NCBI RefSeq assembly: GCF_001552215.1
Contig: NZ_BCQT01000004.1
Span: forward strand, 310,001 to 374,000
Origin: Actinomadura macra NBRC 14102
Lineage (GTDB): Bacteria; Actinomycetota; Actinomycetes; Streptosporangiales; Streptosporangiaceae
Direction: 5' to 3'
Length of the DNA: 64,000 nt
Positions 16,233 to 24,842 of the stretch are shown one piece after another. The notes under the pieces were generated by a model. The model did not search any database. It had not been told where the DNA came from and was given only the letters and a program-made list of their open reading frames with translations. Each line of letters starts with the position of its first letter. Position 1 is the stretch's first letter. The position numbers were made by a program, and so were the translations under genes.

Positions 16233-17813
16233 TCAGCGAAGGGGCCGGGCGGCGGTCACGTGCTCGGCAAGGAGCGGGGTGGGCGCGAAGGCCGGATCGC
16301 GGGTCTCGGCGTAGAGGGCCCGCAGGACGGTGACCGCCCGGTCAAGGCCGAGCCGGTCGAGGTCGGCGATCGGGCCGGACGGGTAGCCGCAGCCGAGCGT
16401 CATCGCCGCGTCGATCGCGTCGGCGCCCGCGTACCCGGCGCCGAGCATGGCCGCCGCGTCGTTCAGGTAGGGAAAGCGCAGGGCGTCCACGATGAAGCCG
16501 GCGCGGTCACGGCAGCGCACGGTGGTCAGGCCGAGCCGTCCGGCGAGGGCGGCGGCCCTGTCGGCGACGCCGGGCGCGGTCACGACGGTAGCGGCGATCT
16601 CGGCGAGCGTCCCGTCCGCCTCGGGCAGATGCAGGCCGACGACGTCGCCGGGCCGTCCGGTGGCCATGGCCTGCTCGATCACGGGGACGGTGGCGGACGT
16701 CACGGCCAGCACGGCGCCCTCCTTCGCCGACTCGGCCGCCGCGACCAGCAGCGCCCGCCCGGCCTCCGCGTCCTGCGCGCACTCGATCACGAGGTCGCAG
16801 TCGCCGAGTTCGGCGGCGGTGGTCCTGACCTGCCCGCCCGCGCGGCCGCAGTGGGCGGCGACCGCGTCCGCGAGCGGGCCCGTGCCCAGCACGCCCACGA
16901 TCGGCGCAGGGGTCTCGGCGTCGTGCTCCGCCGGCTCGTCCGGACTCCCTTGCCCGTCATGGACATAGAAGCCATGGCCGCTCTTGCGTCCCAGCAGTCC
17001 CGCGGTCACCCGCTCGCGCAGCGCCGGCGAGGGGGCGTGCCGCCGGTCGCGCGACTCGGCGTGGACGGCCTCCAGGATCTCCAGACAGGTGTCGAGACCG
17101 ATCAGATCCATCAGGGCGAAGGGCCCCATGGGCAGTCCGGCGCCGGCCTTCATGGCGGTGTCGATGTCGTCGCGGGTGGCATGCCCGGACTCCAGCATGG
17201 TCGCGGCCTGGTTCAGGTAGCCGAACAGCAGACGGTTCGCCACGAACCCGGCGCGGTCGCCGATCGTCACCGCCGTCTTGCCGAGCCCGTCGACGAGCGC
17301 CGCGACGCGCTCGACCGCCTCGGGCTCGGTGAGCACCGTCCGGATGACCTCGACGAGCTTCATCACCGGTGCGGGATTGAAGAAGTGCACCCCGACGATC
17401 TTGGTGGGTCGCCCGGTGGTGACCGCGATGTCCGTGACCGACAGCGACGAGGTGTTGGACGCGAGGACGGCGTCGTCGCGGCAGACCCGGTCCAGCTCGG
17501 CGAACACGCGCCGCTTCAGGTCGAGCCGCTCCGGGACGGCCTCGATGACCAGATCGCACTCGCCGAGATCCGTGAAGTCGACCGACAGGGTGATCCGGTC
17601 GAGGATCTCCCGCTGCCCTTCCTCGGTCAGCCGCCCCCGCTTCACCGCGCGCCCGGTCGAGCGCTCCAGGTGCCCGCGTCCCCGCTCCAGCGCGTCCGCG
17701 TTCACCTCGATGCCGACGACCGCCAGATCACCGCGCGCCAGCACCTCGGCGATGCCCGCGCCCATGGTCCCCAACCCGACGACCCCGACCCTGCCGAACG
17801 AAGCACCAGTCAT
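16233..17813 (-). CDS. 3-hydroxyacyl-CoA dehydrogenase with duplicated HAD module
   Basis: Oxidises 3-hydroxyacyl-CoA with NAD in fatty-acid or polyhydroxybutyrate-type metabolism. The 526-residue protein carries two dehydrogenase modules. The first (about 1-290) is canonical: GLGTMGAGIAEVLARG for NAD, SNTSSLSVTDI, and the catalytic HFFNPAPVMKLVE. The second (about 310-526) starts with GVLGTGPLADAV and ends with a C-terminal dimer domain (GFIVDALRFPYLNDAA). Its catalytic His region reads LHLPEADGTLAEI, so it is probably structural or inactive. The ATG at 17811-17813 has GGGAGA upstream. It is divergent from the LLM oxidoreductase gene. Confidence 0.88.
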   Translation of the reverse strand: MTGASFGRVGVVGLGTMGAGIAEVLARGDLAVVGIEVNADALERGRGHLERSTGRAVKRGRLTEEGQREILDRITLSVDFTDLGECDLVIEAVPERLDLKRRVFAELDRVCRDDAVLASNTSSLSVTDIAVTTGRPTKIVGVHFFNPAPVMKLVEVIRTVLTEPEAVERVAALVDGLGKTAVTIGDRAGFVANRLLFGYLNQAATMLESGHATRDDIDTAMKAGAGLPMGPFALMDLIGLDTCLEILEAVHAESRDRRHAPSPALRERVTAGLLGRKSGHGFYVHDGQGSPDEPAEHDAETPAPIVGVLGTGPLADAVAAHCGRAGGQVRTTAAELGDCDLVIECAQDAEAGRALLVAAAESAKEGAVLAVTSATVPVIEQAMATGRPGDVVGLHLPEADGTLAEIAATVVTAPGVADRAAALAGRLGLTTVRCRDRAGFIVDALRFPYLNDAAAMLGAGYAGADAIDAAMTLGCGYPSGPIADLDRLGLDRAVTVLRALYAETRDPAFAPTPLLAEHVTAARPLR

Positions 17814-17868
17814 GAACGGCAGTCTCCCAGAATGCTCGACCGTCCCGTATGTCGGGTACGACCAGAAG

Positions 17869-18855
17869 GTGCGCTTCGGAATCTTCCTCCTCGCCGCCCG
17901 TTTCCCCCACCAGGACGACGCCGCCGCACTCGCCCGCACCGTCGAGGCGGCCGTCACCGCGGAGCAGTCCGGATTCGACGACGTGTGGCTGGCCGAGCAC
18001 CATTTCATGTCGTACGGCGTCGTCCCGTCCGCGACCGTCCTGGCCGGGCACATCCTCGCGCTCACCCACCGCGTCCACGTCGGGACGGCCGTCAGCGTGC
18101 TGTCTAACCAGCATCCGGTGGCGCTCGCCGAACAGGCGGCACTGCTGTCGCTGCTGTCCCAAGGGCGGTTCCGCCTCGGCGTCGGCCGCGGTGGCCCGTG
18201 GCGCGACCTGGAGGTCTTCGGCACCGGCCTGCCCCGCTACGAGGACGGCTTCGCCGAGTCCCTCGACCTCCTCCTGACCTGGCTGCGCTCCGACCGCGTG
18301 GCGTGGTCGGGCGAGCAGTTCCGGTTCCGCGAGGTCCCGGTCGTCCCGCGGGCGCCCGTCCCCCCGCCGGTCGCCGTCGCGTGCACGTCCGCCGCCACCG
18401 AGGCACTCGCCGCCGAGCGCGGCCTGCCGATGCTGCTCGGCATGCACACCGGCGCCGAAGAGAAGGCCGCCGCCGTCGCCCGCCACGGCCTGCCCGGAAC
18501 ACCGCACATCTCCACCCACGTGGCCCAGGTGGCCGACACGCGAGAGGAGGCGGTCAAAACTCTGCTGGACGAGATGCCCCGCTGGCTCGGCCCCGGACTG
18601 GACGGCTATGTCCCCGTGGACGACCGTCCACGCCCACCCCGCGACCCTCTCGCCTACACCCGCCAGATGTGCGACCTGCACCCCGTCGGCTCACCGGACG
18701 ACTGCGTCGAATCCCTCGTCACCACCGTCGAACGCACCGGAATCCGGCACCTCATCCTGCTGGTCGAGGCCGCCGGATCCCATCACGCGACCCTGGAGAA
18801 CATCACCCGCCTGGGCGCCGAGGTCCTTCCCAAAGCCAGGGCGGCCCTCCCCTAA
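17869..18855 (+). CDS. LLM class (luciferase-like) oxidoreductase
   Basis: A 328-residue TIM-barrel flavin or F420 enzyme. VRFGIFLLAARFPHQ forms strand 1. DDVWLAEHHF is the luciferase-type substrate/cofactor motif, VHVGTAVSVLSNQHPVALAEQAALL is the conserved barrel core, and GRFRLGVGRG is the cofactor-phosphate loop. F420 is the usual cofactor in actinobacterial members, but FMN cannot be excluded. The GTG at 17869 begins exactly at strand 1; an ATG at 17812 is possible but would add 19 unconserved residues. It is divergent from the hydroxyacyl-CoA dehydrogenase gene with about 55 bases between starts. Confidence 0.85.
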   Translation: MRFGIFLLAARFPHQDDAAALARTVEAAVTAEQSGFDDVWLAEHHFMSYGVVPSATVLAGHILALTHRVHVGTAVSVLSNQHPVALAEQAALLSLLSQGRFRLGVGRGGPWRDLEVFGTGLPRYEDGFAESLDLLLTWLRSDRVAWSGEQFRFREVPVVPRAPVPPPVAVACTSAATEALAAERGLPMLLGMHTGAEEKAAAVARHGLPGTPHISTHVAQVADTREEAVKTLLDEMPRWLGPGLDGYVPVDDRPRPPRDPLAYTRQMCDLHPVGSPDDCVESLVTTVERTGIRHLILLVEAAGSHHATLENITRLGAEVLPKARAALP

Positions 18856-19082
18856 CGCGCCTGAACCCTCCCGGACTGGCAGGTGCAGCGAGCCTGGGCG
18901 GCGTACCGGGGACCGTGGGGCCCGCGGCGCCTGCTCAGACGTGTGGTGGTGCGCTGGGCCTGCTCCTCCCAGAACCGCAGGGCCCGGCGCGCGATCCCGG
19001 CGTCCCTCGCTGCTCTGGCCTCCCTACGCAGCTCACGAACCCGTTCCTGCATAAGCGCCTGCATGATGTCGTTGTGGAACAC
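18852..19082 (-). CDS. Mini-protein paralogue 1, basic helical
   Basis: A 76-residue basic protein whose first 40 residues are a predicted amphipathic helix rich in Arg, Ala and Glu (MQALMQERVRELRREARAA). This part matches the 36-residue protein encoded at 24843-24953. The second half is Arg/Thr-rich with two cysteines (CTC) and no recognisable domain. The GTG at 19080-19082 has GGAGGAGAG five bases away, a strong site. The upstream region carries an array of CTTAG/CTAAG motifs shared with the second gene. The end overlaps the LLM gene stop by 4 bases. Function unknown. Confidence 0.7.
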   Translation of the reverse strand: MFHNDIMQALMQERVRELRREARAARDAGIARRALRFWEEQAQRTTTRLSRRRGPHGPRYAAQARCTCQSGRVQAR

Positions 19083-19146
19083 GGCTCTCCTCCGTCTTCA
19101 GGCCGCCGGCCCGGCCCGATGCCTCCCCAATGCCTCACAGCCTCGT

Positions 19147-19277
19147 CCTAAGGTGGGCCCTCCCACATGGGGACGACGCCCTAGATTGACCGCCTTAGCC
19201 GCTCCCGCCCAGCTCAGGCCAGGTCATCGGGCGGGTGTCCGCGCTTAGGACACGCATCGGCGGCGGCGTCACTAAGG
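19147..19277. promoter_or_regulatory. CTTAG/CTAAG motif array upstream of mini-protein 1 and nucS
   Basis: CCTAAGG at 19147, CCTTAG at 19193, CTTAGG at 19244 and CTAAGG at 19272 fall within 131 bases, and CTAAGGTGGG occurs twice exactly. A GTGTCC-N7-GGACAC inverted repeat at 19235-19253 overlaps the third copy. Such AT-containing pentamers are rare at this base composition. The region separates divergent genes and may serve both. Confidence 0.5.
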
Positions 19278-19286
19278 TGGGGCACC

Positions 19287-19967
19287 GTGCGTCTCGTTAT
19301 CGCCCGCTGTAGCGTCGACTACGCCGGCAAGCTCACCGCCCACCTGCCGATGGCCCCCAGGCTGATCCTGATCAAGGCCGACGGAAGCGTGAGCATCCAT
19401 GCCGACGATCGCGCCTACAAGCCCCTCAACTGGATGAACCCGCCGTGCTCCCTGCGCGAGGAGCCGTTCGAGGAGAACGGCGCCGTCGCCCGCTGGACGG
19501 TCACACACGGCAAGTCGGGCGAGCGCCTCATCCTCACGATCGAGGAGGTCCTGCACGACACCAGCCACGAACTGGGCCTGGACCCCGGCCTTCAGAAGGA
19601 CGGGGTGGAGGCGCACCTACAGGAACTCCTCGCCGAGCACATCACCACGCTCGGAGACGGATGGTCGCTGATCCGGCGCGAGTACCCCACCGCCATCGGG
19701 CCGGTCGACATCCTGTGCCGGGACGCCGCCAGCGGCACCGTCGCGGTGGAGATCAAACGGCGCGGCGAGATCGACGGCGTGGAGCAGCTCACCCGGTACC
19801 TGGAACTGCTGAACCGGGACCCGCATCTGGCGCCGGTCCGCGGGATCTTCGCGGCGCAGGAGATCAAGCCGCAGGCGCGGGTCCTCGCCGTCGACCGCGG
19901 CATCCACTGCGTGACGCTGGACTACGACGCCCTCCGCGGCATCGAACACGAGGGCACGTTGTTTTAG
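19287..19967 (+). CDS. nucS: Endonuclease NucS (non-canonical mismatch repair)
   Basis: Cuts double-stranded DNA at mismatches and replaces MutS/MutL in most actinobacteria. The 226-residue protein has an N-terminal beta-rich DNA-binding and dimerisation domain (about 1-115). The C-terminal restriction-like nuclease domain has the PD-(D/E)XK set at Asp141 (GPVDILCRD), Glu155 and Lys157 (VAVEIKRR). The last residues GTLF resemble the hydrophobic end used by family members to contact the sliding clamp. The GTG at 19287 starts the conserved [13 protein letters not shown] structured repeat starts three bases after the stop codon. Confidence 0.93.
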   Translation: MRLVIARCSVDYAGKLTAHLPMAPRLILIKADGSVSIHADDRAYKPLNWMNPPCSLREEPFEENGAVARWTVTHGKSGERLILTIEEVLHDTSHELGLDPGLQKDGVEAHLQELLAEHITTLGDGWSLIRREYPTAIGPVDILCRDAASGTVAVEIKRRGEIDGVEQLTRYLELLNRDPHLAPVRGIFAAQEIKPQARVLAVDRGIHCVTLDYDALRGIEHEGTLF

Positions 19968-19970
19968 TGC

Positions 19971-20107
19971 AATCCCGGCCCGAGGGGCTCGCCTGGCGGC
20001 TCGCCCCTCGACCGTGCTTGGGCGAGCGCGTCATCGCTTCGCGATCTTCCCGGTGGGGCTTGCCTTCGGCTTTGCCCCACCGCTCAGGTCCCGCGCTCGC
20101 GTGACGG
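19971..20107. repeat. Structured dispersed repeat, copy A
   Basis: An element of about 135 bases directly after nucS. Stem 1 pairs CGAGGGGC (19981-19988) with GCCCCTCG (20003-20010). Stem 2 pairs CGGTGGGGC (20051-20059) with GCCCCACCG (20074-20082) around an inner GCC-TTC-GGC hairpin. A nearly full-length relative is at 62353-62477 and a shortened one at 35300-35382. The stems change in a compensatory way between copies. Confidence 0.8.
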
Positions 20108-20176
20108 CTTGGGCCGTCGCTTTCGCATGACGCCTTCGAGCACGTGAAATACGGTCGCGTCCGGCATTATGGCGGG

Positions 20177-20584
20177 ATGACCCTTCACGCCAGCGGCACT
20201 TTCGACCTCGACTCCTGGGACGCCGAGAAGCCTTATGACGAGCAGGGCGGCAACAAGCTGACCCAGGCGCACGTCCGCAAGACGTTCCATGGCGATCTCG
20301 TGGGGACCAGCACCACGGAGCTCTTCACCGTGGAGTCGTCGGCGGGGCCAGTCGCCTATGTCGCGGTCGAGCACGTCCAGGGCATCCTGCACGGGCGTGA
20401 GGGAACGTTCGTGCTCCAGCACAGCGCCGGCAGCGAGGACGGGACGGCCGACACGCAGTGGCTGCGCTGGCTGATCGTCCCGACGACCGGGACCGGCGAG
20501 CTGACGGGCATCCGGGGGCTCGGGCAGATCACCGTCGGCGAGGACGGCGGCCACTCCTGGTCACTGGAGTACACGCTCGAATAG
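20177..20584 (+). CDS. DUF3224 family protein
   Basis: A 135-residue single-domain beta-barrel protein of the DUF3224 family. ASGTFDLDSWDAEKPYDE leads into HVRKTFHGDLVGTSTTE, VAYVAVEHVQG and WLIVPTTGTGELTGIRG, ending SLEYTLE. The family has an allene-oxide-cyclase/lipocalin-like fold and no known activity. The ATG at 20177 is used because family members begin close to the T-L-H-A-S-G strand; the ATG at 20144 would add 11 unconserved residues. It lies alone between the structured repeat and the M50 protease gene. Confidence 0.85.
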   Translation: MTLHASGTFDLDSWDAEKPYDEQGGNKLTQAHVRKTFHGDLVGTSTTELFTVESSAGPVAYVAVEHVQGILHGREGTFVLQHSAGSEDGTADTQWLRWLIVPTTGTGELTGIRGLGQITVGEDGGHSWSLEYTLE

Positions 20585-20708
20585 CCGTCGGGCCGTTCCC
20601 GCCGTCTCGGTGATCGCGGCCGACTGACACGGGCCACATGGGCGAGGCGGTAGCTTCGAGGGGCCCGGCTTCACCGGGCGGCGGGACGGGGCGAGAGGGG
20701 CCTGAAGG

Positions 20709-21500
20709 ATGATGATGGGGGCGGTTCCCGAGCGGCGGAGGCAGTCGGCGGTCCGGCCCAGCCCGGTGTTCCTCGCGATCGTGGGGGCGACCGCCCTGTT
20801 CGGCCTGGCCGCCTGGCGGTACGGGGAGGACCCGGGGAAGCCGGCGCGGCTGGCGCTGTTCGGCTTCGTGATCTCCGCGTGGATCCTGTCGCTGTCCCTG
20901 CACGAGTTCGGGCACGCCTACATGGCGTACCGGTCGGGCGACCGGAGCGTGGCGGCCAAGGGCTACCTCACCCTGAACCCGCTGAAGTACTCGGACATGG
21001 TCCTCAGCTTCCTGATCCCGGTGGTGTTCATCCTGCTCGGCGGGATCGGCCTGCCGGGCGGCGCCGTCTGGATCGACCGCCACTCGATCCAGGGCCGGCT
21101 GCGGCACAGCCTGATCTCCGCGGCGGGGCCGCTGTCCAACGCGATCTTCGCGATCATGCTGGCGGTCCTCTACAAGAACTTCGTGCACCAGGACCACGGT
21201 GTCTTCTGGCTGGGTGTGGCCTTCCTGGCATTCCTCCAGGTCACGGCCGCGCTCCTGAACCTGTTGCCGATCCCCGGCCTGGACGGCTTCGGGATCATCG
21301 AGCCGTACCTGCCGCGGCGGTGGGCCGACCAGGCGTCGGCCTACGGGGGCTATGTCTTCCTGGCGCTGATCGCCCTGCTGTGGATCGGCCCGTTCAACCG
21401 CGCCTTCTTCGACGGGGTCTACAACATCACCGACGCTCTGGGCATCGGCGAGCTGGCCATCCAGTTCGGGCACTCGCTGTTCACCTGGTGGCAGGACTAA
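20709..21500 (+). CDS. Site-2 protease family (M50) intramembrane metalloprotease
   Basis: A 263-residue polytopic membrane protein with about six helices. The zinc motif HEFGH (65-69) sits in the second helix. The third ligand lies in NLLPIPGLDGFGI, the M50 NPxPxLDG-like motif. It lacks PDZ and CBS domains, so it is the minimal form often called a Zn-dependent protease of unknown substrate. The start is one of three tandem ATGs at 20709, 20712 and 20715; the first has GAAGG before it. The last four bases overlap the end of the convergent TetR gene. Confidence 0.87.
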   Translation: MMMGAVPERRRQSAVRPSPVFLAIVGATALFGLAAWRYGEDPGKPARLALFGFVISAWILSLSLHEFGHAYMAYRSGDRSVAAKGYLTLNPLKYSDMVLSFLIPVVFILLGGIGLPGGAVWIDRHSIQGRLRHSLISAAGPLSNAIFAIMLAVLYKNFVHQDHGVFWLGVAFLAFLQVTAALLNLLPIPGLDGFGIIEPYLPRRWADQASAYGGYVFLALIALLWIGPFNRAFFDGVYNITDALGIGELAIQFGHSLFTWWQD

Positions 21501-22123
21501 CCGTCGGCGCGGTCCGCGGCGGCGAGATGGCGGATGATCCGGCGGAGCTGGTCGGCGTAGCGGTCCTGGAACTCGGGTGAGTTCGGGCTCAGGCCGAAGA
21601 CGCGGCGGACCGCCAGGGGCATCACGACGGGGGCGGCGACGGCGGCCGTCATCAGCAGCATGACGGCGGCCGGGTCGAGGTCGTCGGCGAGTTCGCCCTC
21701 GGCCTTGCGCCGCTCCAGGTCGGACAGGTCCTCGCGCAGGTCCTCCGGGATCTCGTCGATCTGCTCGGTGAGGCCGCGCCAGGCGTTCAGCCGCGTTCCG
21801 CGCGGGTCTGCGAGAGCGTGCGTCAGGTAGCGGACCAGCAGCTCGTCCAGCGGGACGGACGGCTCGTTGAACTCGGCCTCGCGCTCCAGCCAACGGCGGC
21901 CGAGCTCGCGGTACAGGCCCTCCTTGCCGCCGAAGTAGTAGTTGATCAGCTGTTTGTTGACGCCGGCGCGGTCGGCGATGTCCTGGACGCGGGCGCCCGC
22001 GAACCCCTTGGCGGAGAACTCGTCCAGCGCCGCGTCCAGCAGCAGCCGCCGCGAACGCTCGGCGTCGATCTTGCGCTCGTCCGGCCCGGGCGCGCGCCGG
22101 GGCCGTTTTGTGGTTTCGGACAC
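21497..22123 (-). CDS. TetR family transcriptional regulator
   Basis: A 208-residue one-component repressor. The N-terminal helix-turn-helix (about 22-65) contains LLLDAALDEFSAKGFAGARVQDIADRAGVNKQLINYYFGGKEGLY, a textbook TetR pattern given here in its parts. The C-terminal ligand domain is helical and not assignable to a known effector. The GTG at 22121-22123 abuts GAGGAG with almost no spacer, an unusual arrangement; in-frame stops rule out a start further upstream. It is divergent from an NmrA-type gene, with two operator-like repeats between them, so autoregulation and control of that gene are likely. Confidence 0.9.
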   Translation of the reverse strand: MSETTKRPRRAPGPDERKIDAERSRRLLLDAALDEFSAKGFAGARVQDIADRAGVNKQLINYYFGGKEGLYRELGRRWLEREAEFNEPSVPLDELLVRYLTHALADPRGTRLNAWRGLTEQIDEIPEDLREDLSDLERRKAEGELADDLDPAAVMLLMTAAVAAPVVMPLAVRRVFGLSPNSPEFQDRYADQLRRIIRHLAAADRADG

Positions 22124-22153
22124 CTCCTCATCGTAGCCGCCAGGCTGAAACTG

Positions 22154-22194
22154 TCATCCATCTGGCTGTTTGACATGTTCATCCATTTGGTTGA
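22154..22194. promoter_or_regulatory. Two operator-like repeats between TetR and NmrA genes
   Basis: TCATCCATCTGGCTG (22154-22168) and TCATCCATTTGGTTG (22179-22193) are 15-base direct repeats with two differences, 25 bases apart. Each centres on CCAnnTGG, and the second fits TCAnCCAnnTGGnTGA, a dyad. TTGACA at 22170-22175 lies between them as a possible -35. This suits paired TetR dimers controlling both divergent promoters. Confidence 0.55.
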
Positions 22195-22239
22195 AGCTGG
22201 GGACATCCGTACCGGAATGAACCGAAAGCTGAGAGAACG

Positions 22240-23061
22240 ATGATCCTTGTGACCGGGGCCACCGGAAATGTCGGCCGCCACGTCGTGGGCGAGTTGCTGT
22301 GCGCGAACGCACGGATTCGCGCGCTGAGCCGCGATCCCGCGTCCGCGAACCTGCCCGGCGACGTCGAGGTGGCCCGCACCGACGAGATGCCGATGGACGG
22401 TGTCACGTCCCTCTTCCTGAACCCCGCAGTGTTCTGGCACGGTCTGGGCGACGTGCTCGACCGCGCGAAGTCCGCCGGGGTCACGCGGGTCGTGATGCTG
22501 TCGTCCGCCGCCGCGCTGGACACCGACCCGTCCAACCACATCGCCGCTCATCACCTGGAGGTCGAGCGCGCCATCGAGGACTCCGGGCTTGAGTGGACGT
22601 TCGTGCGCCCCGGCGAGTTCTCGTCGAACGCGCTGGCCTGGTCCGAGGCGATCCGCGCCGGCGAGCCCGTCCGGGAGCCGTTCGCGGCGGCACGCACGAC
22701 GCCGATCCACGAACGCGACATCGCGGCCGTGGCCGCGCTCGCCCTGACGGCGGACGACCTCGTCGGCGCCAAGCCCGTGCTCAGCGGGCCGGAGTCGCTC
22801 ACCCACCCGGACATGGTCCGGATCATCGGCGAGGTCACCGGCCGCCCGGCGCGGTTCGAGGAGATCACGCCCGAGGAGACGCGGAAGGAGATGCTGACCA
22901 TGCCCTACATGCGCGAGGGCCTGGTGGACACGCTGCTCCGGATGCGCGCCGAATCCCTGGACCGGCCGGCCGAGATCTCGCCCGAGGTCGAGCGCATCAC
23001 CGGCCGTCCCGGGCGGACGTTCGCGGAGTGGGCCGCCGACCATTCCGACGGCTTCCGCTGA
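22240..23061 (+). CDS. NmrA-like NAD(P)-binding protein
   Basis: A 273-residue atypical short-chain dehydrogenase. The nucleotide-binding motif GATGNVGRHV is at 6-15, followed by ARIRALSRDP, VVMLSSAAA and WTFVRPGEF. The active-site Tyr-x-x-x-Lys is not evident, as in NmrA-type redox sensors and quinone reductases of the QOR2 kind. It is the probable target of the divergent TetR regulator. Typical family roles are NAD(P)H-quinone reductase or redox sensing; I cannot choose. Confidence 0.82.
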   Translation: MILVTGATGNVGRHVVGELLCANARIRALSRDPASANLPGDVEVARTDEMPMDGVTSLFLNPAVFWHGLGDVLDRAKSAGVTRVVMLSSAAALDTDPSNHIAAHHLEVERAIEDSGLEWTFVRPGEFSSNALAWSEAIRAGEPVREPFAAARTTPIHERDIAAVAALALTADDLVGAKPVLSGPESLTHPDMVRIIGEVTGRPARFEEITPEETRKEMLTMPYMREGLVDTLLRMRAESLDRPAEISPEVERITGRPGRTFAEWAADHSDGFR

Positions 23062-23113
23062 GCCGCGCCGCCGGCGAGCACCCCGGGCGGGATCGCGGTG
23101 AGGACGACCTAGA

Positions 23114-23146
23114 GTGCTTTACTAGCGAGTACAGCTGTGAAAGCAC
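23114..23146. promoter_or_regulatory. Inverted repeat upstream of aldehyde dehydrogenase gene
   Basis: GTGCTTT (23114-23120) and AAAGCAC (23140-23146) are perfect complements separated by 19 bases, 31 bases before the start codon. It may be an operator. The nearest regulator, TetR at 21497, has different candidate sites. Confidence 0.35.
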
Positions 23147-23177
23147 ATACTTACCAGGCTCCTCCCGGGAGGTTCCC

Positions 23178-24677
23178 ATGTCCGTGGCCACGGAGAGCGC
23201 CGAGACCTTCGCGTCCCTGAACCCGGCCACCGGCGAGGTCGTCGCCGAGCACCCCGTCCACGAAGACGCGGCCGTGGCCGGGGCGCTCGACCGGGCCCGC
23301 GAGGCGGCGGGCTGGTGGCGCGCGCTCGGGGTGAAGGAGCGCCGGCTGCGGCTGCTGAACGTCAAGGGCTCCCTCGCGCGCAACCTCAACCGGATGGCCG
23401 AGCTGATCCACCAGGAGACCGGCAAGCCGCTCCAGGACGCCCAGCTGGAGACGATCATGGCGATCTCCCATCTGGACTGGGCGGCGCGCCACGCCGGGAA
23501 GGTGCTCGGCCCGCGCACCGTCTATCCGGGGCTGATGGCCGTCAACCAGCGGTGCGTCGTGGAGTACCAGCCGCTCGGCGTGGTCGGGGTCATCGGCCCG
23601 TGGAACTACCCGCTCTTCACCCCGATGGGCTCGATCGCCTACGCGCTGGCCGCGGGCAACGCCGTGGTGTTCAAGCCGTCCGAGTTCACCCCGGGCGTCG
23701 GCGTGCTGCTCGCCGAACTGGTCGCGGCTGTCGTCCCGGAACATCCCGTCCTGCAGACGGTCACCGGCCTCGGCCCGACGGGCGCGGCGCTCGCCTCGTC
23801 CCCGGCCGTGGACAAGATCGCGTTCACCGGCTCGGCGCGTACCGCCCGGCTCGTGATGGCCGCGTGCGCGCGCAACCTCACCCCGATCGTCGCCGAGTGC
23901 GGCGGCAAGGACGCCTGCATCGTCGACGCCGACGCCGACCTCGACGCCGCCGCCGACGCCGCGCTGTGGGGCGCGATGTCGAACGCGGGGCAGACCTGCA
24001 TCGGCGTCGAGCGCATCTACGTCGTGGACGAGGTGTACGACAGGTTCCTCGGCAAGCTCACCGACAAGGCCCGCGACCTGCGCCCCGGCTTCGACCGCGA
24101 GGCCGCCTACGGGCCGATCACGATGCCGGGCCAGCTCGACATCATCGAGCGGCACATCAGGGACGCCCTGGACCGCGGCGGCAAGGCCGTCGTGGGCGGC
24201 GCCGAGTCCGTCCGCAAGCCGTACGTGGAGCCGGTGGTGCTCACCGACGTGCCGGACGACTCGTCCGCCGTGTGCGAGGAGACGTTCGGCCCGACGATCA
24301 CCGTCCACCGCGTCAAGGACCTGGACGAGGCGGTCGAGAAGGCCAACCGGACCGGCTACGGCCTCGCCGGGACGATCTTCTCCGGCAGCAGGGCCCGCGC
24401 GATGGACGCCGCCCGGCGGATGCGTTCGGGCATGACGTCCATCAACGCCTTCGCCGCGTTCGCGCAGGTCGCGGCGCTGCCCTTCGGCGGGGTCGGCGAG
24501 TCGGGCTTCGGCCGCGTCCACGGCGCGGACGGGCTGCGCGAGTTCGCGCGGGCAAAGGCGATCACCCGGCAGCGGTTCGCGACGATGAACCTGGCCTCCT
24601 TCTCCCGGACGGAGCAGGAGATGGCGCGCGTCCTCGGCCTCATCACCATGATCCACGGCCGGCGCTACAAGCGCTGA
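23178..24677 (+). CDS. Aldehyde dehydrogenase family protein
   Basis: A 499-residue NAD(P)-dependent aldehyde dehydrogenase. VGVIGPWNYPLFTPMG and the KPSE cofactor region lead to FTGSARTARLV, the general-base glutamate region ECGGKDACIV and the catalytic Cys274 in NAGQTCIG. The end is INAFAAFAQVAALPFGGVGESGFGR in pieces. It resembles succinate-semialdehyde and fatty aldehyde dehydrogenases of the C-terminally extended type, whose tail here (FSRTEQEMARVLGLITMIHGRRYK) could associate with membrane; the substrate is uncertain. The ATG at 23178 has GGGAGG six bases upstream. Confidence 0.9.
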   Translation: MSVATESAETFASLNPATGEVVAEHPVHEDAAVAGALDRAREAAGWWRALGVKERRLRLLNVKGSLARNLNRMAELIHQETGKPLQDAQLETIMAISHLDWAARHAGKVLGPRTVYPGLMAVNQRCVVEYQPLGVVGVIGPWNYPLFTPMGSIAYALAAGNAVVFKPSEFTPGVGVLLAELVAAVVPEHPVLQTVTGLGPTGAALASSPAVDKIAFTGSARTARLVMAACARNLTPIVAECGGKDACIVDADADLDAAADAALWGAMSNAGQTCIGVERIYVVDEVYDRFLGKLTDKARDLRPGFDREAAYGPITMPGQLDIIERHIRDALDRGGKAVVGGAESVRKPYVEPVVLTDVPDDSSAVCEETFGPTITVHRVKDLDEAVEKANRTGYGLAGTIFSGSRARAMDAARRMRSGMTSINAFAAFAQVAALPFGGVGESGFGRVHGADGLREFARAKAITRQRFATMNLASFSRTEQEMARVLGLITMIHGRRYKR

Positions 24678-24698
24678 CCCGCGGGCGGCCGCCGGATG

Positions 24699-24787
24699 CT
24701 TAGGCGGGCTGCCCGGTCGCGGGCTCCTAAGGCGGTTCTGAGGCGGTGGGATAAGGCTAAGTCCCGATGTGCGGTGGGGTGCCTTAG
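24699..24787 (+). promoter_or_regulatory. CTTAG/CTAAG motif array upstream of mini-protein 2
   Basis: CTTAGG at 24699, CCTAAGG at 24726, CTAAG at 24757 and CCTTAG at 24782 occur within 89 bases. CTAAGGCGGT is identical to a sequence upstream of mini-protein 1 when that region is read in its gene's direction, and both then have an ATGTG-rich stretch before CCTTAG. The two promoters appear homologous. Confidence 0.55.
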
Positions 24788-24842
24788 CGCGAACCTTGTA
24801 CATGTCGGGCCAAGAGGGCCCGGCAGGGACAAGGAGAAGAAC

